A stretch of DNA of 64,000 nucleotides from Croceicoccus mobilis. GTDB taxonomy: Bacteria; Pseudomonadota; Alphaproteobacteria; Sphingomonadales; Sphingomonadaceae. A program made the position numbers and the translations under genes. This document shows positions 34,566 to 42,942 of this stretch, piece after piece. The number at the start of each line of letters is the position of its first letter. The stretch's first letter is position 1. Under the pieces are notes generated by a model. That model did not search any database. It was not told where the DNA came from and worked only from the letters and a program-made list of their open reading frames with translations. The stretch spans positions 19,176-83,175 of the forward strand of contig NZ_LYWZ01000007.1 in the NCBI RefSeq assembly GCF_001661965.1, in the 5' to 3' direction.

Positions 34566-34803
34566 CAGTCACGGTTTGAGAGGCACTTTCGGTCTCGATT
34601 GTCGATATGTGAGCATCGTACTCGGCGAAGTCGGCAGAATTTGCCTCCGAGTGATTGCGCATAATGTCCATGAATTCACGGGTTTTTACGGACGCCTGTT
34701 CCCATCCCAGCTCGTCAAATTGGCGGAGCAGCTGAATTCCGGCGCTGGAGAGAATGGAAATGCGCTCGGTTGTGAGTGGTTGCTTGTCGGATAGTTGTGT
34801 CAT
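34558..34803 (-). CDS. Small helical protein, tandem paralogue
   Basis: About 81 residues from the ATG at 34803 (frame open to 34860). ISILSSAGIQLLRQFDELGWEQASVKTREFMDIMRNHSEANSADFAEYDAHISTIE matches its downstream neighbour in spacing of hydrophobic and acidic residues. Both precede the MucR-type gene in a tightly overlapping run. Function unknown; helical adaptor-like appearance only. Confidence 0.5.
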   Translation of the reverse strand: MTQLSDKQPLTTERISILSSAGIQLLRQFDELGWEQASVKTREFMDIMRNHSEANSADFAEYDAHISTIETESASQTVTDV

Positions 34804-34823
34804 CGGACGCTGTTTGTTGCTGT

Positions 34824-36389
34824 TCAGGATCTGGTTGTCGGGAGGTGGCTCGGCAGCCAACCTATGATGATCTTCCGTGTTGGTTTGTCGTAAGTGTAGT
34901 AGATGCGGATCATCTGAGGAGAATTGAACGCGGAAGAATACGAGGCGAGTTTGCGGTCGAGGAGGATCGTGCGGGTGCCATAGCGCGCAAGATAGGCTTC
35001 TCCCGTTTGACCTTTGAGGCGCTCAGCGTTCGAGAAGCCGTCATGAAGATGAAGGCTGGAAAGGCCTTCGGTAAAGGCGGTGCAATATTCGCCTGGTTGC
35101 TTCTGCGTATATTTGGTTGTTGCGAGAAGGGCGATTGCCTCTGCGATGCGCTGTGGATCTGGATGAGCCGATTTACGAAAAGCCCTCTTGGCCTTTGGGA
35201 GAATGATGATCTTGTCGTCGAAGTTTGTTTCGAGCCAGGTTATGACGTCGGGTATTTGAGAGAGATCGAGGGACCCCGGTTTGCTCGTAGGAGTGATGAG
35301 CTCGTGGTCAGCTTCGGGTGGCGTGTCCGGATCGAGCGGACGGCCGGGGGGACTGTCTGGCGCGGTCTCCTGTTCATGTGCGGGTTCGTGTGGGATATCG
35401 CGGGAGGTGATGTCTTTCCATTGATCCGCGAGTCTGGTCGCTCCGGCTTCCATGAGCTTCAGAAAATTACGGGGCGGACGTGTCGCGCTTGATGATAGAA
35501 AGGTGCGTGCGTTGGCCTGCAGGGCGGATACCTGTTCGTCGAGCCAGTCGCTGCCGAGTAGTGGGGCGTCGGCAGCTTCCTCGCTCAGCCCCTCGAGCTG
35601 GCCGCTGGCGCCGGTGTAATACAGAGAGCCGACCGCGCACGTCTTGGGGTGAATAATGATTGCGTCCATGCGCCCCAGATCCTCGTAGATCTGGAACTGT
35701 TCGTAGAGGTCGTTATTGACGATCACCGGCCCATAAGCGCCAAGGCGCTGCCGCGCGACGGTGTAGTCGTGCTTCTGGACGGCAGTCATTGTCGGTGATT
35801 TTCGGCGCATGATGAATAGAGGGCGCCGCCGGCGTTCCGAGCGTTGATATTCACGGAAGCCCTTTCCGGTCTGGGATAGGCCTGTTTCGTCGATCAGGGC
35901 TGAATCCGGGTATGCAATCGGGTCGTATAGTTCAGCAATGGATTTGAGCGTGACAAGAATGTCGGTCGCGTGAGCCGATGTCGTGAGGAGGTGTATTGAC
36001 AGCAGATACCGGGTTTCATCGTGCCGGGTGTCGTCAGATATGGTGATGAGGGCGACCACGCTTTCGTCGGCCGAGATAACGGCGCAGTCGTCACTCATGT
36101 AGGGGGTGAGTGTGGCGAAGTCCTGGTGGAGAATTGCGACGCAAAGCTGCTCGATAGTCGGCCGGCGGCCCAATAGGATATGGTCGTCAGCCACGGGTGG
36201 GACGAGCATTGCTTTCAGGATTACGGTGTCTGTGGATGATTGAAGGTCGTCGTTCTCGTAGAGTTCATACGCGGATATGCTTCGGTCCGGAACGCAATCC
36301 TCATCGATGAGGACGTCGCCGTATGAGTATGTCGCGTGAAGACTTCCCTGGGTCGTGAGAGCGGTATCGTTTATCGTCGGTTTTCGCAT
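34824..36389 (-). CDS. Large unknown protein with ParE/HigB-like C-terminal motif
   Basis: A 521-residue soluble protein from the ATG at 36389. Residues about 1-300 are of unknown fold; a Pro/Asp-rich linker (TPPEADHELITPTSKPG) leads to a C-terminal helical part and a final beta-rich segment (RTILLDRKLASYSSAFNSPQMIRIYYTYDKPTRKIIIGWLPSHLPTTRS) that recalls the end of RelE/HigB-type folds. I do not claim toxin activity. It lies between small helical genes and an exported protein, in the 34-40 kb cluster of unknown genes. Confidence 0.55.
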   Translation of the reverse strand: MRKPTINDTALTTQGSLHATYSYGDVLIDEDCVPDRSISAYELYENDDLQSSTDTVILKAMLVPPVADDHILLGRRPTIEQLCVAILHQDFATLTPYMSDDCAVISADESVVALITISDDTRHDETRYLLSIHLLTTSAHATDILVTLKSIAELYDPIAYPDSALIDETGLSQTGKGFREYQRSERRRRPLFIMRRKSPTMTAVQKHDYTVARQRLGAYGPVIVNNDLYEQFQIYEDLGRMDAIIIHPKTCAVGSLYYTGASGQLEGLSEEAADAPLLGSDWLDEQVSALQANARTFLSSSATRPPRNFLKLMEAGATRLADQWKDITSRDIPHEPAHEQETAPDSPPGRPLDPDTPPEADHELITPTSKPGSLDLSQIPDVITWLETNFDDKIIILPKAKRAFRKSAHPDPQRIAEAIALLATTKYTQKQPGEYCTAFTEGLSSLHLHDGFSNAERLKGQTGEAYLARYGTRTILLDRKLASYSSAFNSPQMIRIYYTYDKPTRKIIIGWLPSHLPTTRS

Positions 36390-36415
36390 GAGGCTGGGCT
36401 CCTTGATACTTCCGA

Positions 36416-37126
36416 TCAGGGTTCTTCGGTATTTTCGTCGTTGCTGGGTAGAACCTGCCAACCATTCTCCCAAGGGCGTTCTGTGAACGCCGGCTGACCT
36501 TCAACATAGTCGACAGTAGCATCGGTTTGCCGGTGAACCTCGCGCAGGAGGTCGACGATCGTCTTGTTTGTCCAGTCTTCCGGATTGCCGACGATCGCGC
36601 CAGCGATCAACCGACCAAGCCGTTTGCTCAGGCCCCCGCCTTTTTCCTCGGTATCGAGCGCGTAGGCATCAAGGTGGTATCCGCGCGCATCATCGTTCGC
36701 GTAGGGAAAGAGGCAGAGAGTCAATCGGAGGGTTTGCGATCCCCGGATGCGGCGCTGTGCGGTGGCGATCCAGACAGCGCCATCACACTTCACCTGCTTG
36801 ATCTGCGCTGCTTGCGCAGCACCGATCAGTGCACCAAGGCCGCCAAGTCTTCCCTCGGCGAGCGGATCGACCAGCTCGAACGTGCCCGGTTCTTCGGGCG
36901 GGGTGCCACGAACCAGCGGCGTAATGGTCTGGGAATCCGAGACGTTGATGTTCATGCCGTCCTTGACCGCTTTGACCACATCTGAGCGGGATGCTTCGGT
37001 CTGAATGTCGAAGATGTGGTAGAGTTCGCGCGTCCGGTCTGCCTGCTGGGCGTTGGCTGGCAACGCGCCACTAAGTCCACCGGCGATCGCAAGCATGGTG
37101 AGAAGGGAAGTTTTCGTTTTGAGCAT
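36416..37126 (-). CDS. Exported protein, unknown
   Basis: A 236-residue protein with a clear signal peptide (MLKTKTSLLTMLAIAGGLSGALPANAQ). The mature part has a Gly/Ala-rich stretch (GRLGGLGALIGAAQAAQIKQVKC) and an acidic C-terminus. It starts two bases before the stop of its upstream neighbour on the same strand, so the two are probably cotranscribed. No known family was recognised. Confidence 0.55.
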   Translation of the reverse strand: MLKTKTSLLTMLAIAGGLSGALPANAQQADRTRELYHIFDIQTEASRSDVVKAVKDGMNINVSDSQTITPLVRGTPPEEPGTFELVDPLAEGRLGGLGALIGAAQAAQIKQVKCDGAVWIATAQRRIRGSQTLRLTLCLFPYANDDARGYHLDAYALDTEEKGGGLSKRLGRLIAGAIVGNPEDWTNKTIVDLLREVHRQTDATVDYVEGQPAFTERPWENGWQVLPSNDENTEEP

Positions 37127-37127
37127 G

Positions 37128-37739
37128 TTAGTCTCCAAGATTCATTTTGATGTCACTGGGCTTGGGAAAGAAGGAGGGCGTCCGTGCTGCATGGAGAACG
37201 ACCGTCGTTGTCGATCCAGGCAGAACCGTTATCGGCCGTACCTCAGGTCCGTCGACGGTCTGATCGTCCTCATGGAAGCTCCCGTCCCATGTGGAAGTTT
37301 CGGTGACGATCATGCGCCAGGATCCGATCGGGATGGGTAGTTGCGCTGTGTCGCGTGCCCGCACGAAGCCGATGAAGACAGGATTGCGCGCTGGGTCGAA
37401 CAGCTCGACGATCGCGTTGGTTTCTCCTGCGGTTATGGCCAACATGCCGGTGGCGCCATGCGCTTGGGCCGGTTTGACCTTGAAGGTGCCGTTAGGAGGG
37501 AAGTCCCCGCCGGAGTAGTGCGTGTCCCCGCGGAAGATGGCAAAGCACGCGAGCGCGGCAATGATAACGGCGAGGAGTATGATCCAGCGTGAACGGGTCA
37601 TCACTGGGGGGCCTGGCTCGATCACCGCACCAGTCGGCAGTTCCATGCGTGCCTTGTCGCCGCGCCTGGTTGGCACAGAGGCTGAAGCCCCCCTGCCGCG
37701 CGTCCTTTCGTGCATGTAGTCGCGGTCAGAAATACCCAT
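37128..37739 (-). CDS. Membrane-anchored periplasmic protein, unknown
   Basis: A 203-residue protein with a basic cytoplasmic N-terminus, one transmembrane helix near 50-70 (WIILLAVIIAALACFAIF) and a beta-rich periplasmic domain (GTFKVKPAQAHGATGMLAITAGETNAIVELFDP and following). It is placed between the exported protein at 36416 and a zinc-ribbon membrane protein at 37743 with only a few bases between genes, indicating one transcription unit. Family unknown. Confidence 0.55.
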   Translation of the reverse strand: MGISDRDYMHERTRGRGASASVPTRRGDKARMELPTGAVIEPGPPVMTRSRWIILLAVIIAALACFAIFRGDTHYSGGDFPPNGTFKVKPAQAHGATGMLAITAGETNAIVELFDPARNPVFIGFVRARDTAQLPIPIGSWRMIVTETSTWDGSFHEDDQTVDGPEVRPITVLPGSTTTVVLHAARTPSFFPKPSDIKMNLGD

Positions 37740-37742
37740 AGG

Positions 37743-38186
37743 TCATCCAATCAGTATGAGGCCGGCCGCGCCGAGGGCGAGCGATGCGGCTCCGAAGATG
37801 GTCTTTGCTACGGAGAGGCGCCGGGCGGGCTTTCCGGTGTAGATGGACCGTCCACGCTTATCGATGCCGCTCTCGAGGCCGGCTGTGCCGTCCCAAACGT
37901 CGATTACACCCCATGCAAGCAGGACGAGGGCGACGGTGTAGGCAAAGGCGGATGGAGTCATCCTCGCGAGGCCAAAGGCTACAATCGCACCACCAACGAC
38001 AGGCAGAAGGACAATCTTGGCGGCATGAAGCACGCTGAAGATCCGGAAACGCGCAACCGAGATTGATGCGGGTACGAGCGCCAGCGGCCGACTGCACCTT
38101 GGGCAGATGGAGGCTATGGCCCGCGAGGGCCAGAAGGGCAGAAAATCTCCGCAATGAGCGCAGCGAGGCTTGGGCTGACTTAGCAT
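37743..38186 (-). CDS. Zinc-ribbon membrane protein, unknown
   Basis: A 147-residue protein. Two CXXC pairs at the N-terminus (CAHCGDFLPFWPSRAIASICPRC) look like a zinc ribbon, followed by hydrophobic helices near 60-80, 85-100 and 130-146. Zinc-ribbon plus helices are common in small membrane proteins of unknown role. It stops three bases before the downstream gene start. Confidence 0.6.
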   Translation of the reverse strand: MLSQPKPRCAHCGDFLPFWPSRAIASICPRCSRPLALVPASISVARFRIFSVLHAAKIVLLPVVGGAIVAFGLARMTPSAFAYTVALVLLAWGVIDVWDGTAGLESGIDKRGRSIYTGKPARRLSVAKTIFGAASLALGAAGLILIG

Positions 38187-38214
38187 TTCCTACCCTTCTG
38201 GCGACCGGATGCGA

Positions 38215-38622
38215 TTATACCGCTTCGGGGCAGTCGGCTTCGTCGCAGTCGACGCAGTTGGCCGCGGTCTTTTCATGCTCCGGGCAGTCGGTGCATTGGC
38301 CGTGTTCGTCGAGATGGGCGTCGCCATGTTCGCAGGGGTTGCGCTGTTCTTTGGCGTATGCCGCGAGTTTCTTCTTGATGATCGCTGCTTCGTCGGTAGT
38401 CGCGCGATCGTTGAGTTCGGCAGTCTGCATTTCACGCAGCTTGCGGGCTTTCTCTTTGAGATTGAGGGTCTGGCGCAGTTCGGCCGAGTTTTCGGCAAGG
38501 CCGGGCTTGTGCATCTGAGCGCACTTGGTGCCTTCGGGACACTTGTGTTGCTGGGCCATCGCCGGCGTCGCCGCGAGCGCGATCGGCAAGGTGATCGCCG
38601 CGAGGAGGTATTTCGTCATCAT
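38215..38622 (-). CDS. Cysteine-rich exported protein, unknown
   Basis: About 135 residues from the ATG at 38622 (AAGGA upstream). The signal peptide ends ATPAMAQ. The mature protein has a short Cys pair (CPEGTKCAQ), a long charged helix and a C-terminal cluster (CEHGDAHLDEHGQCTDCPEHEKTAANCVDCDEADCPEA) that could bind metal. No family was recognised. Confidence 0.6.
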   Translation of the reverse strand: MMTKYLLAAITLPIALAATPAMAQQHKCPEGTKCAQMHKPGLAENSAELRQTLNLKEKARKLREMQTAELNDRATTDEAAIIKKKLAAYAKEQRNPCEHGDAHLDEHGQCTDCPEHEKTAANCVDCDEADCPEAV

Positions 38623-38713
38623 ATTGGTCCTTGATGTTGCCCTGCGTCTGCAGGAGTGGTTGAGCCTCATGCGAGGCGGGCTATCGGGCGTGGCCCGAAT
38701 TTCGTGTGGGAGA

Positions 38714-38920
38714 TCAGCGGAAAAAGCCGTCTTTGCGGCCGCCGTGGCGGTTGTTGTATCGCTCGTCCTTGTCGTGCGCGGACTTGTTGACGCCAACCTC
38801 GACACCGCGAGCGGTGTCGCGGATGTGCAGGTCACGCGGATCGATGTTATTGCGCCTGGCCCAATCCTCGGCCGCGCGGCGGTCGCCGAATTCTCCGACG
38901 TCTTCGTATTGAAAGCTCAT
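38714..38920 (-). CDS. Small basic/acidic protein, unknown
   Basis: A 68-residue protein from the ATG at 38920 with AGGAGTATCCT-type leader sequence upstream (reverse strand GAGGAGTATCCT). The content (FQYEDVGEFGDRRAAEDWARRNNIDPRDLHIRDTARGVEVGVN) looks like a compact domain with a charged C-terminal tail. It resembles small plasmid-encoded proteins seen near relaxase genes. Function unknown. Confidence 0.5.
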   Translation of the reverse strand: MSFQYEDVGEFGDRRAAEDWARRNNIDPRDLHIRDTARGVEVGVNKSAHDKDERYNNRHGGRKDGFFR

Positions 38921-38930
38921 AGGATACTCC

Positions 38931-39515
38931 TCATGCTGAGCGTGGTTGGGGGCTGCCGTGTTGCGACAGCTTTCGGGTTGAGGGGGCTGGTTCGAGCGCC
39001 TGATGGAGGCGAGCTCGAACGGATTGCGCGGTGTGGCGCTCATTCGCTGGCAAACGGGCGGTGATATATCCGGCCGCGCGGGTGAGCCGATCGCGATCGG
39101 CGTCCTTGCGCTTGTCATGGCTTCGGTCGTCGAGTTCCACGATGAGCAGAACCTGGCCAGTTGCGCGGTCTTCGACGATGTAGTCGACGCGCTTGCTGCT
39201 GAAGCGATTGAAAGTACGAAACCAGTCGGACTTGTTCAGGCCCTTCTTCGGCAACATAAGCGCGCCCATTGAGACCTGGGCGTGTATGCGGGTGTTGGGG
39301 AGCGCATTCTCGATGTACCGGATCACGCGTTGTTCGGCGGCCGTCATCAGCGGGCGCTTTGTCACTGGCAGCGAACCAAGGCTTTTGGGTCTGTTCGTCA
39401 GGTGCAGGACAATCAGGAGCAGTATGAGGCCCACGATGCCGAACAGGACAGGCCCGAACAGATTGAACACCGAATTGATGAGAGAAGTCAGGCTGGAAAG
39501 GGTCGTCTGGTTCAT
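38931..39515 (-). CDS. DUF2726 membrane-anchored protein
   Basis: A 194-residue protein with an N-terminal transmembrane helix (about 18-42, LFGPVLFGIVGLILLLIVL) and a cytoplasmic domain of the DUF2726 type, a restriction-endonuclease-like fold: MTAAEQRVIRYIENALPNTRIHAQVSMGALM, then RVDYIVEDRATGQVLLIVELDDRSHDKRKDADRDR. The D and EL(D)D residues sit where a PD-(D/E)XK site is expected. Conserved near conjugation genes; nuclease activity is possible but not shown. Confidence 0.78.
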   Translation of the reverse strand: MNQTTLSSLTSLINSVFNLFGPVLFGIVGLILLLIVLHLTNRPKSLGSLPVTKRPLMTAAEQRVIRYIENALPNTRIHAQVSMGALMLPKKGLNKSDWFRTFNRFSSKRVDYIVEDRATGQVLLIVELDDRSHDKRKDADRDRLTRAAGYITARLPANERHTAQSVRARLHQALEPAPSTRKLSQHGSPQPRSA

Positions 39516-39907
39516 GCCGCCATCTCGCTTATCGGATCGTGATCGTTGGCAGGGACAAGCGTCGGCTGTGCCCGTTCTCGCCGCAGGGGGCGGATCGCGC
39601 GCGCCAGTAGGTGCGTGAAGGTCACCGCGAGGGATCCGACCAGAACGGCCACGAGGAGCATGAGGCCGATCGCGCAGGCATCGGCCATCAGTTCCTGGCG
39701 CTGGAGTGACGCGCGCATGTCAGCGCATCCCTGAACGCCGTGAGTGGACAGGTCGCACACGACGAACGTATCGCCGGCGATGGAATCGGAGAGATCGCGC
39801 AAGCCGACCGAATTGACGGCCGAAGCAAGGGTGAATGGCTGATCGAAGACGATCTTCCCGTTGGCGATGTGTGCGCCTTCGAGCGGGATGGGTTTGGTGT
39901 AATTCAT
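39512..39907 (-). CDS. Membrane protein, unknown
   Basis: A 131-residue protein that overlaps the DUF2726 gene start by four bases (ATGA). A soluble N-terminal part (YTKPIPLEGAHIANGKIVFDQPFTLASAVNSVGLRDLSDSIAGDTFVVCDLS) is followed by one hydrophobic helix (about 77-103) and a basic tail. It starts 12 bases after the traI stop. Likely cotranscribed with traI and the DUF2726 gene. No family recognised. Confidence 0.55.
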   Translation of the reverse strand: MNYTKPIPLEGAHIANGKIVFDQPFTLASAVNSVGLRDLSDSIAGDTFVVCDLSTHGVQGCADMRASLQRQELMADACAIGLMLLVAVLVGSLAVTFTHLLARAIRPLRRERAQPTLVPANDHDPISEMAA

Positions 39908-39918
39908 CGCATGGGCTC

Positions 39919-42900
39919 CTATCGGCTGCGCTCGATGTTCCGCTCCGGAAGATCCAGAGAGGGGACGGGTCGCATGTTTTCGAGGTTCGCTTTGGGCATC
40001 GGCGGGAGGCTGTCGGAGCCCCCTTTCAGATGGTCGGGGACTTTCGGGTCGAAGGTGTCGCTCCGGTCAGCTCGTGCAGCCTTGTCGACTGATTTTTCGC
40101 CGATTGCTTCGAGAGCCGCGTGCTTGTCTCCCGGGTTGCGATCGATCGCTTTCAGCATGGCGTCAGGATCGTTGCTGACGATGGTGATGTCCTCACGGAC
40201 ACGCGTGAGCATCACGAGGGCGAGGCGCTCGTTGGTAAGGTGTCGAGAGCGAGAATCGATCTCACCGATTGCCTGGTCGCGGGTGTCGCCCTGGGCCTGG
40301 TGCATGTTGATCGCATAGGACAGCCCGAGCCGTTCAAGCATCCGGTCGTTCTGCTTCATTTCGACGATGTCGCCCTTGGCGTTCTCGAACTTGACGATGC
40401 CGTCGCGTATCTCGAGGACCTTGGCTTCTTCGGATTTGTTCAGGCCCCGCTCTGCATCCTTTTCGGACCAGCGGATCTTGTCGCCCTCGTAGATCTTCTC
40501 TTCGTGCTTTTCGTAGAGGCGCAGATTGTCTTTGGTCTCGCCCGGTCGGATTTTTGATGGGTCGAAGGTACGGATGCGGTCTTTGTGATCCTGCAGCTGC
40601 ACCCTGCCCTTCTCGTCAGTGCCGGTAACCCTGTAGGTGCCCGGCCGCAGGCCCGGTGGCGTGCTGCCCCGCGATACTTCGAGTAGATGACCTGGTTGGT
40701 AGGTCGCTGAGTGCCGGAGATCTTCGCGCGTTGCGTGAGCGGGTAGCAAGGTGGTGAGTTGCAGTCCCTCGCCCCTGAGGACGCCCTCCGCTTTCAGGCC
40801 AGCCTGAACGGTGGAGTTCATTTCCGCACGGGCTATCCTGCCCGACGAATAGATTGCAGTGCGGTCCCTATCCTCAGGCGAAAGGGCGAGCCATTTTTCG
40901 GCAGCGACCTGCAGATGGTTTGCGCCGCCATTGACGACGCGGTCTCCAAGGGAGCGAATGGCGTCTGTGACATGGCCGGATCGGGCGAGGTCGCCGGCGA
41001 CAATCATATGCTCTGTCGTCTGACGTTGACTGGTGTCCATGCGAGCCATGTCGGGGTTGTGGCTCTGGACCAGGGCGAAAGCCTTACCGGCTTCAACAGC
41101 AAGCAGCTGCTGCCGGTCGCCGATCATGACGAGTTTTTCGACACCGAGCTTGTTGGCGATCGTGGTGACGGCGAGCATCTGCTTGTTGGAGACCATTGAG
41201 GCTTCGTCCAGCACGACGATCTTCCCGGCCAGCGCTTCCCGCGATTGCTCGAAGGCTTCGCCTTTCCCGCTCAAGGCACCACGGATATGCTGGTTGACGA
41301 AGGATGAGAGGCTTTGCGCTTCGATACCGCCCTGGACGAGCTCGCCCGATGCGCTGCGGATTTTGGTGCCATCGCGCAAGTCGTTGACCATTTTGTTGGC
41401 AACGGCGATTCCGATGACCTCTTTGCCTTCTTCGTGAGCCACGCTGGCGATCGCGGAGATGAGTGTTGTCTTACCGGCGCCGGCGACACCTTGAATGACG
41501 ACAGATCGATCCTGACTGGACAGAGCAAGCGTTCCAGCGGCAAGTTGCTCGCCATTGAGGGCAATGTCCCCCGAGACAGCGTTGAGGCGCTCAGCGGCGC
41601 TCTCCGGGGCCACAATGGGTTGCGCCTCTCCCCTGCCAGCATCGATCTGGGCAAGGACGGCGCGCTCTGTCTTCAGATGTTCCGGAGTGGTGAGCAGTTC
41701 GACTTTGCCATCGAGCCTGTCGCTGGCGCCAGGCACGAGCTGGCCGCTCTTGATGAGGTCTGACAGGCGGGAGTCGATCTTGTCAGGAGTGACGCCGCTC
41801 AGCCCATAGTCGAGCGCCGTCTTTGCCAGCTGGCCCGGGCTGAAGGCTGCCTCGCGTTCTCCAATGCTTCGGATAGCGGAGGCAAGGGCTGCTTCAGTCC
41901 GCATTTGAGCCGGCGTCAGCTTTATACGGTTGATGCCGTTGGTGGTTAGTGGATCTGCAGGCTGAAGGTAGGCACCGACTGTTTCACGAATCTCGGACGC
42001 GATGGCATTCACGCGGCCGATCGCGCCGATGGGCGCGTCGCGGTTCTGGCCTGATCGTGCGATTGCGGCGTCGACTAGAGCCTGCCCGTCGAACCCGCGG
42101 GCGGCGGCGCGCTCTTGCCATTCGGTCCTCAGCTGAGTTTTGTCCTCCGCGTTGAGTTTCGGATCGCGCGTATTGATGACGACGGCGTCTTGTCCCTGCG
42201 GTGTTGTGATTCCAAGCTCAGCAGATTTTTCGAGGATCTCTGTTCGACGTTGGCTGAACTCCTTCAGCGTCTCCTTGTCGACACCGCGGATTTCGAACTG
42301 ACCGTGCTTGCCAGTGATTTCGGTTTGATAACCGAGCTTCTCGATCTCGGCGCGAAGGTAGCCGTGGTAGCGCGATCCTATTTCAGCGTTGTTGGCCCAA
42401 AGCTGACGGTTGTGCAGAGCTTGCCATTTGCCGTTGGGCGCTTGGGTGACTGCGGCAACGACAGCGTGAGTGTGAAGTTGTGGGTCGAGCTTACGGCTCG
42501 TGTCGTGCTGGAACAGGGCGTAGGTGAGATTGCCCGTCTGGACTGGTTCGCCCTTGCTGTTGCGAGAGTAGTCTCGGGTCTCGGCAAACTTGTTTTGCAC
42601 ATCGATCATCGTGGCGCGGACGGCCGCCAGCTGGGCTTCGCCAAGGCGCTTATCGCCAGTGACGAGCGCGAGGATGCTAACTGATTTTGGAGCGGAGAAT
42701 GTGAGGTCGGTTCCGTTCTGGCGTTTCTCGCTGGCGTTTATGACGGTTCCGTCGGGCATCTTGCCGTCGAGGACATTCTGGAAGTCGGATTTAGATACCG
42801 ATCCGTCGAGGCCGAGCCTATCCGCGCCTGCTCCGCCCCACTCGCTATGTTCGGCGGTGTCATCGCCGATGTAATAGTCATCCTGCGCGAAGTAGTGGGC

Positions 42901-42942
42901 AGCTCCGCCTGCAGAGCCGACAGGGGCGACAGATGCCGTCAC
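39919..42942 (-). CDS. traI: MobF-family relaxase/helicase TraI
   Basis: A 1007-residue relaxase, nearer TrwC (966) than F TraI (1756) in length. Near the N-terminus, AAHYFAQDDYYIGDD holds the catalytic tyrosines (Y17, Y23 or Y24) and KLDPQLHTHAVV the metal-binding histidines H157 and H159, with H146 nearby, as in the TrwC family. A SF1 helicase follows: Walker A GVAGAGKT at 485-492, then IVVLDEASMVS. It nicks oriT, stays covalently on the 5' end and unwinds the strand for transfer. The stop of traD overlaps its start, so the two are coupled. Confidence 0.93.
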   Translation of the reverse strand: MTASVAPVGSAGGAAHYFAQDDYYIGDDTAEHSEWGGAGADRLGLDGSVSKSDFQNVLDGKMPDGTVINASEKRQNGTDLTFSAPKSVSILALVTGDKRLGEAQLAAVRATMIDVQNKFAETRDYSRNSKGEPVQTGNLTYALFQHDTSRKLDPQLHTHAVVAAVTQAPNGKWQALHNRQLWANNAEIGSRYHGYLRAEIEKLGYQTEITGKHGQFEIRGVDKETLKEFSQRRTEILEKSAELGITTPQGQDAVVINTRDPKLNAEDKTQLRTEWQERAAARGFDGQALVDAAIARSGQNRDAPIGAIGRVNAIASEIRETVGAYLQPADPLTTNGINRIKLTPAQMRTEAALASAIRSIGEREAAFSPGQLAKTALDYGLSGVTPDKIDSRLSDLIKSGQLVPGASDRLDGKVELLTTPEHLKTERAVLAQIDAGRGEAQPIVAPESAAERLNAVSGDIALNGEQLAAGTLALSSQDRSVVIQGVAGAGKTTLISAIASVAHEEGKEVIGIAVANKMVNDLRDGTKIRSASGELVQGGIEAQSLSSFVNQHIRGALSGKGEAFEQSREALAGKIVVLDEASMVSNKQMLAVTTIANKLGVEKLVMIGDRQQLLAVEAGKAFALVQSHNPDMARMDTSQRQTTEHMIVAGDLARSGHVTDAIRSLGDRVVNGGANHLQVAAEKWLALSPEDRDRTAIYSSGRIARAEMNSTVQAGLKAEGVLRGEGLQLTTLLPAHATREDLRHSATYQPGHLLEVSRGSTPPGLRPGTYRVTGTDEKGRVQLQDHKDRIRTFDPSKIRPGETKDNLRLYEKHEEKIYEGDKIRWSEKDAERGLNKSEEAKVLEIRDGIVKFENAKGDIVEMKQNDRMLERLGLSYAINMHQAQGDTRDQAIGEIDSRSRHLTNERLALVMLTRVREDITIVSNDPDAMLKAIDRNPGDKHAALEAIGEKSVDKAARADRSDTFDPKVPDHLKGGSDSLPPMPKANLENMRPVPSLDLPERNIERSR

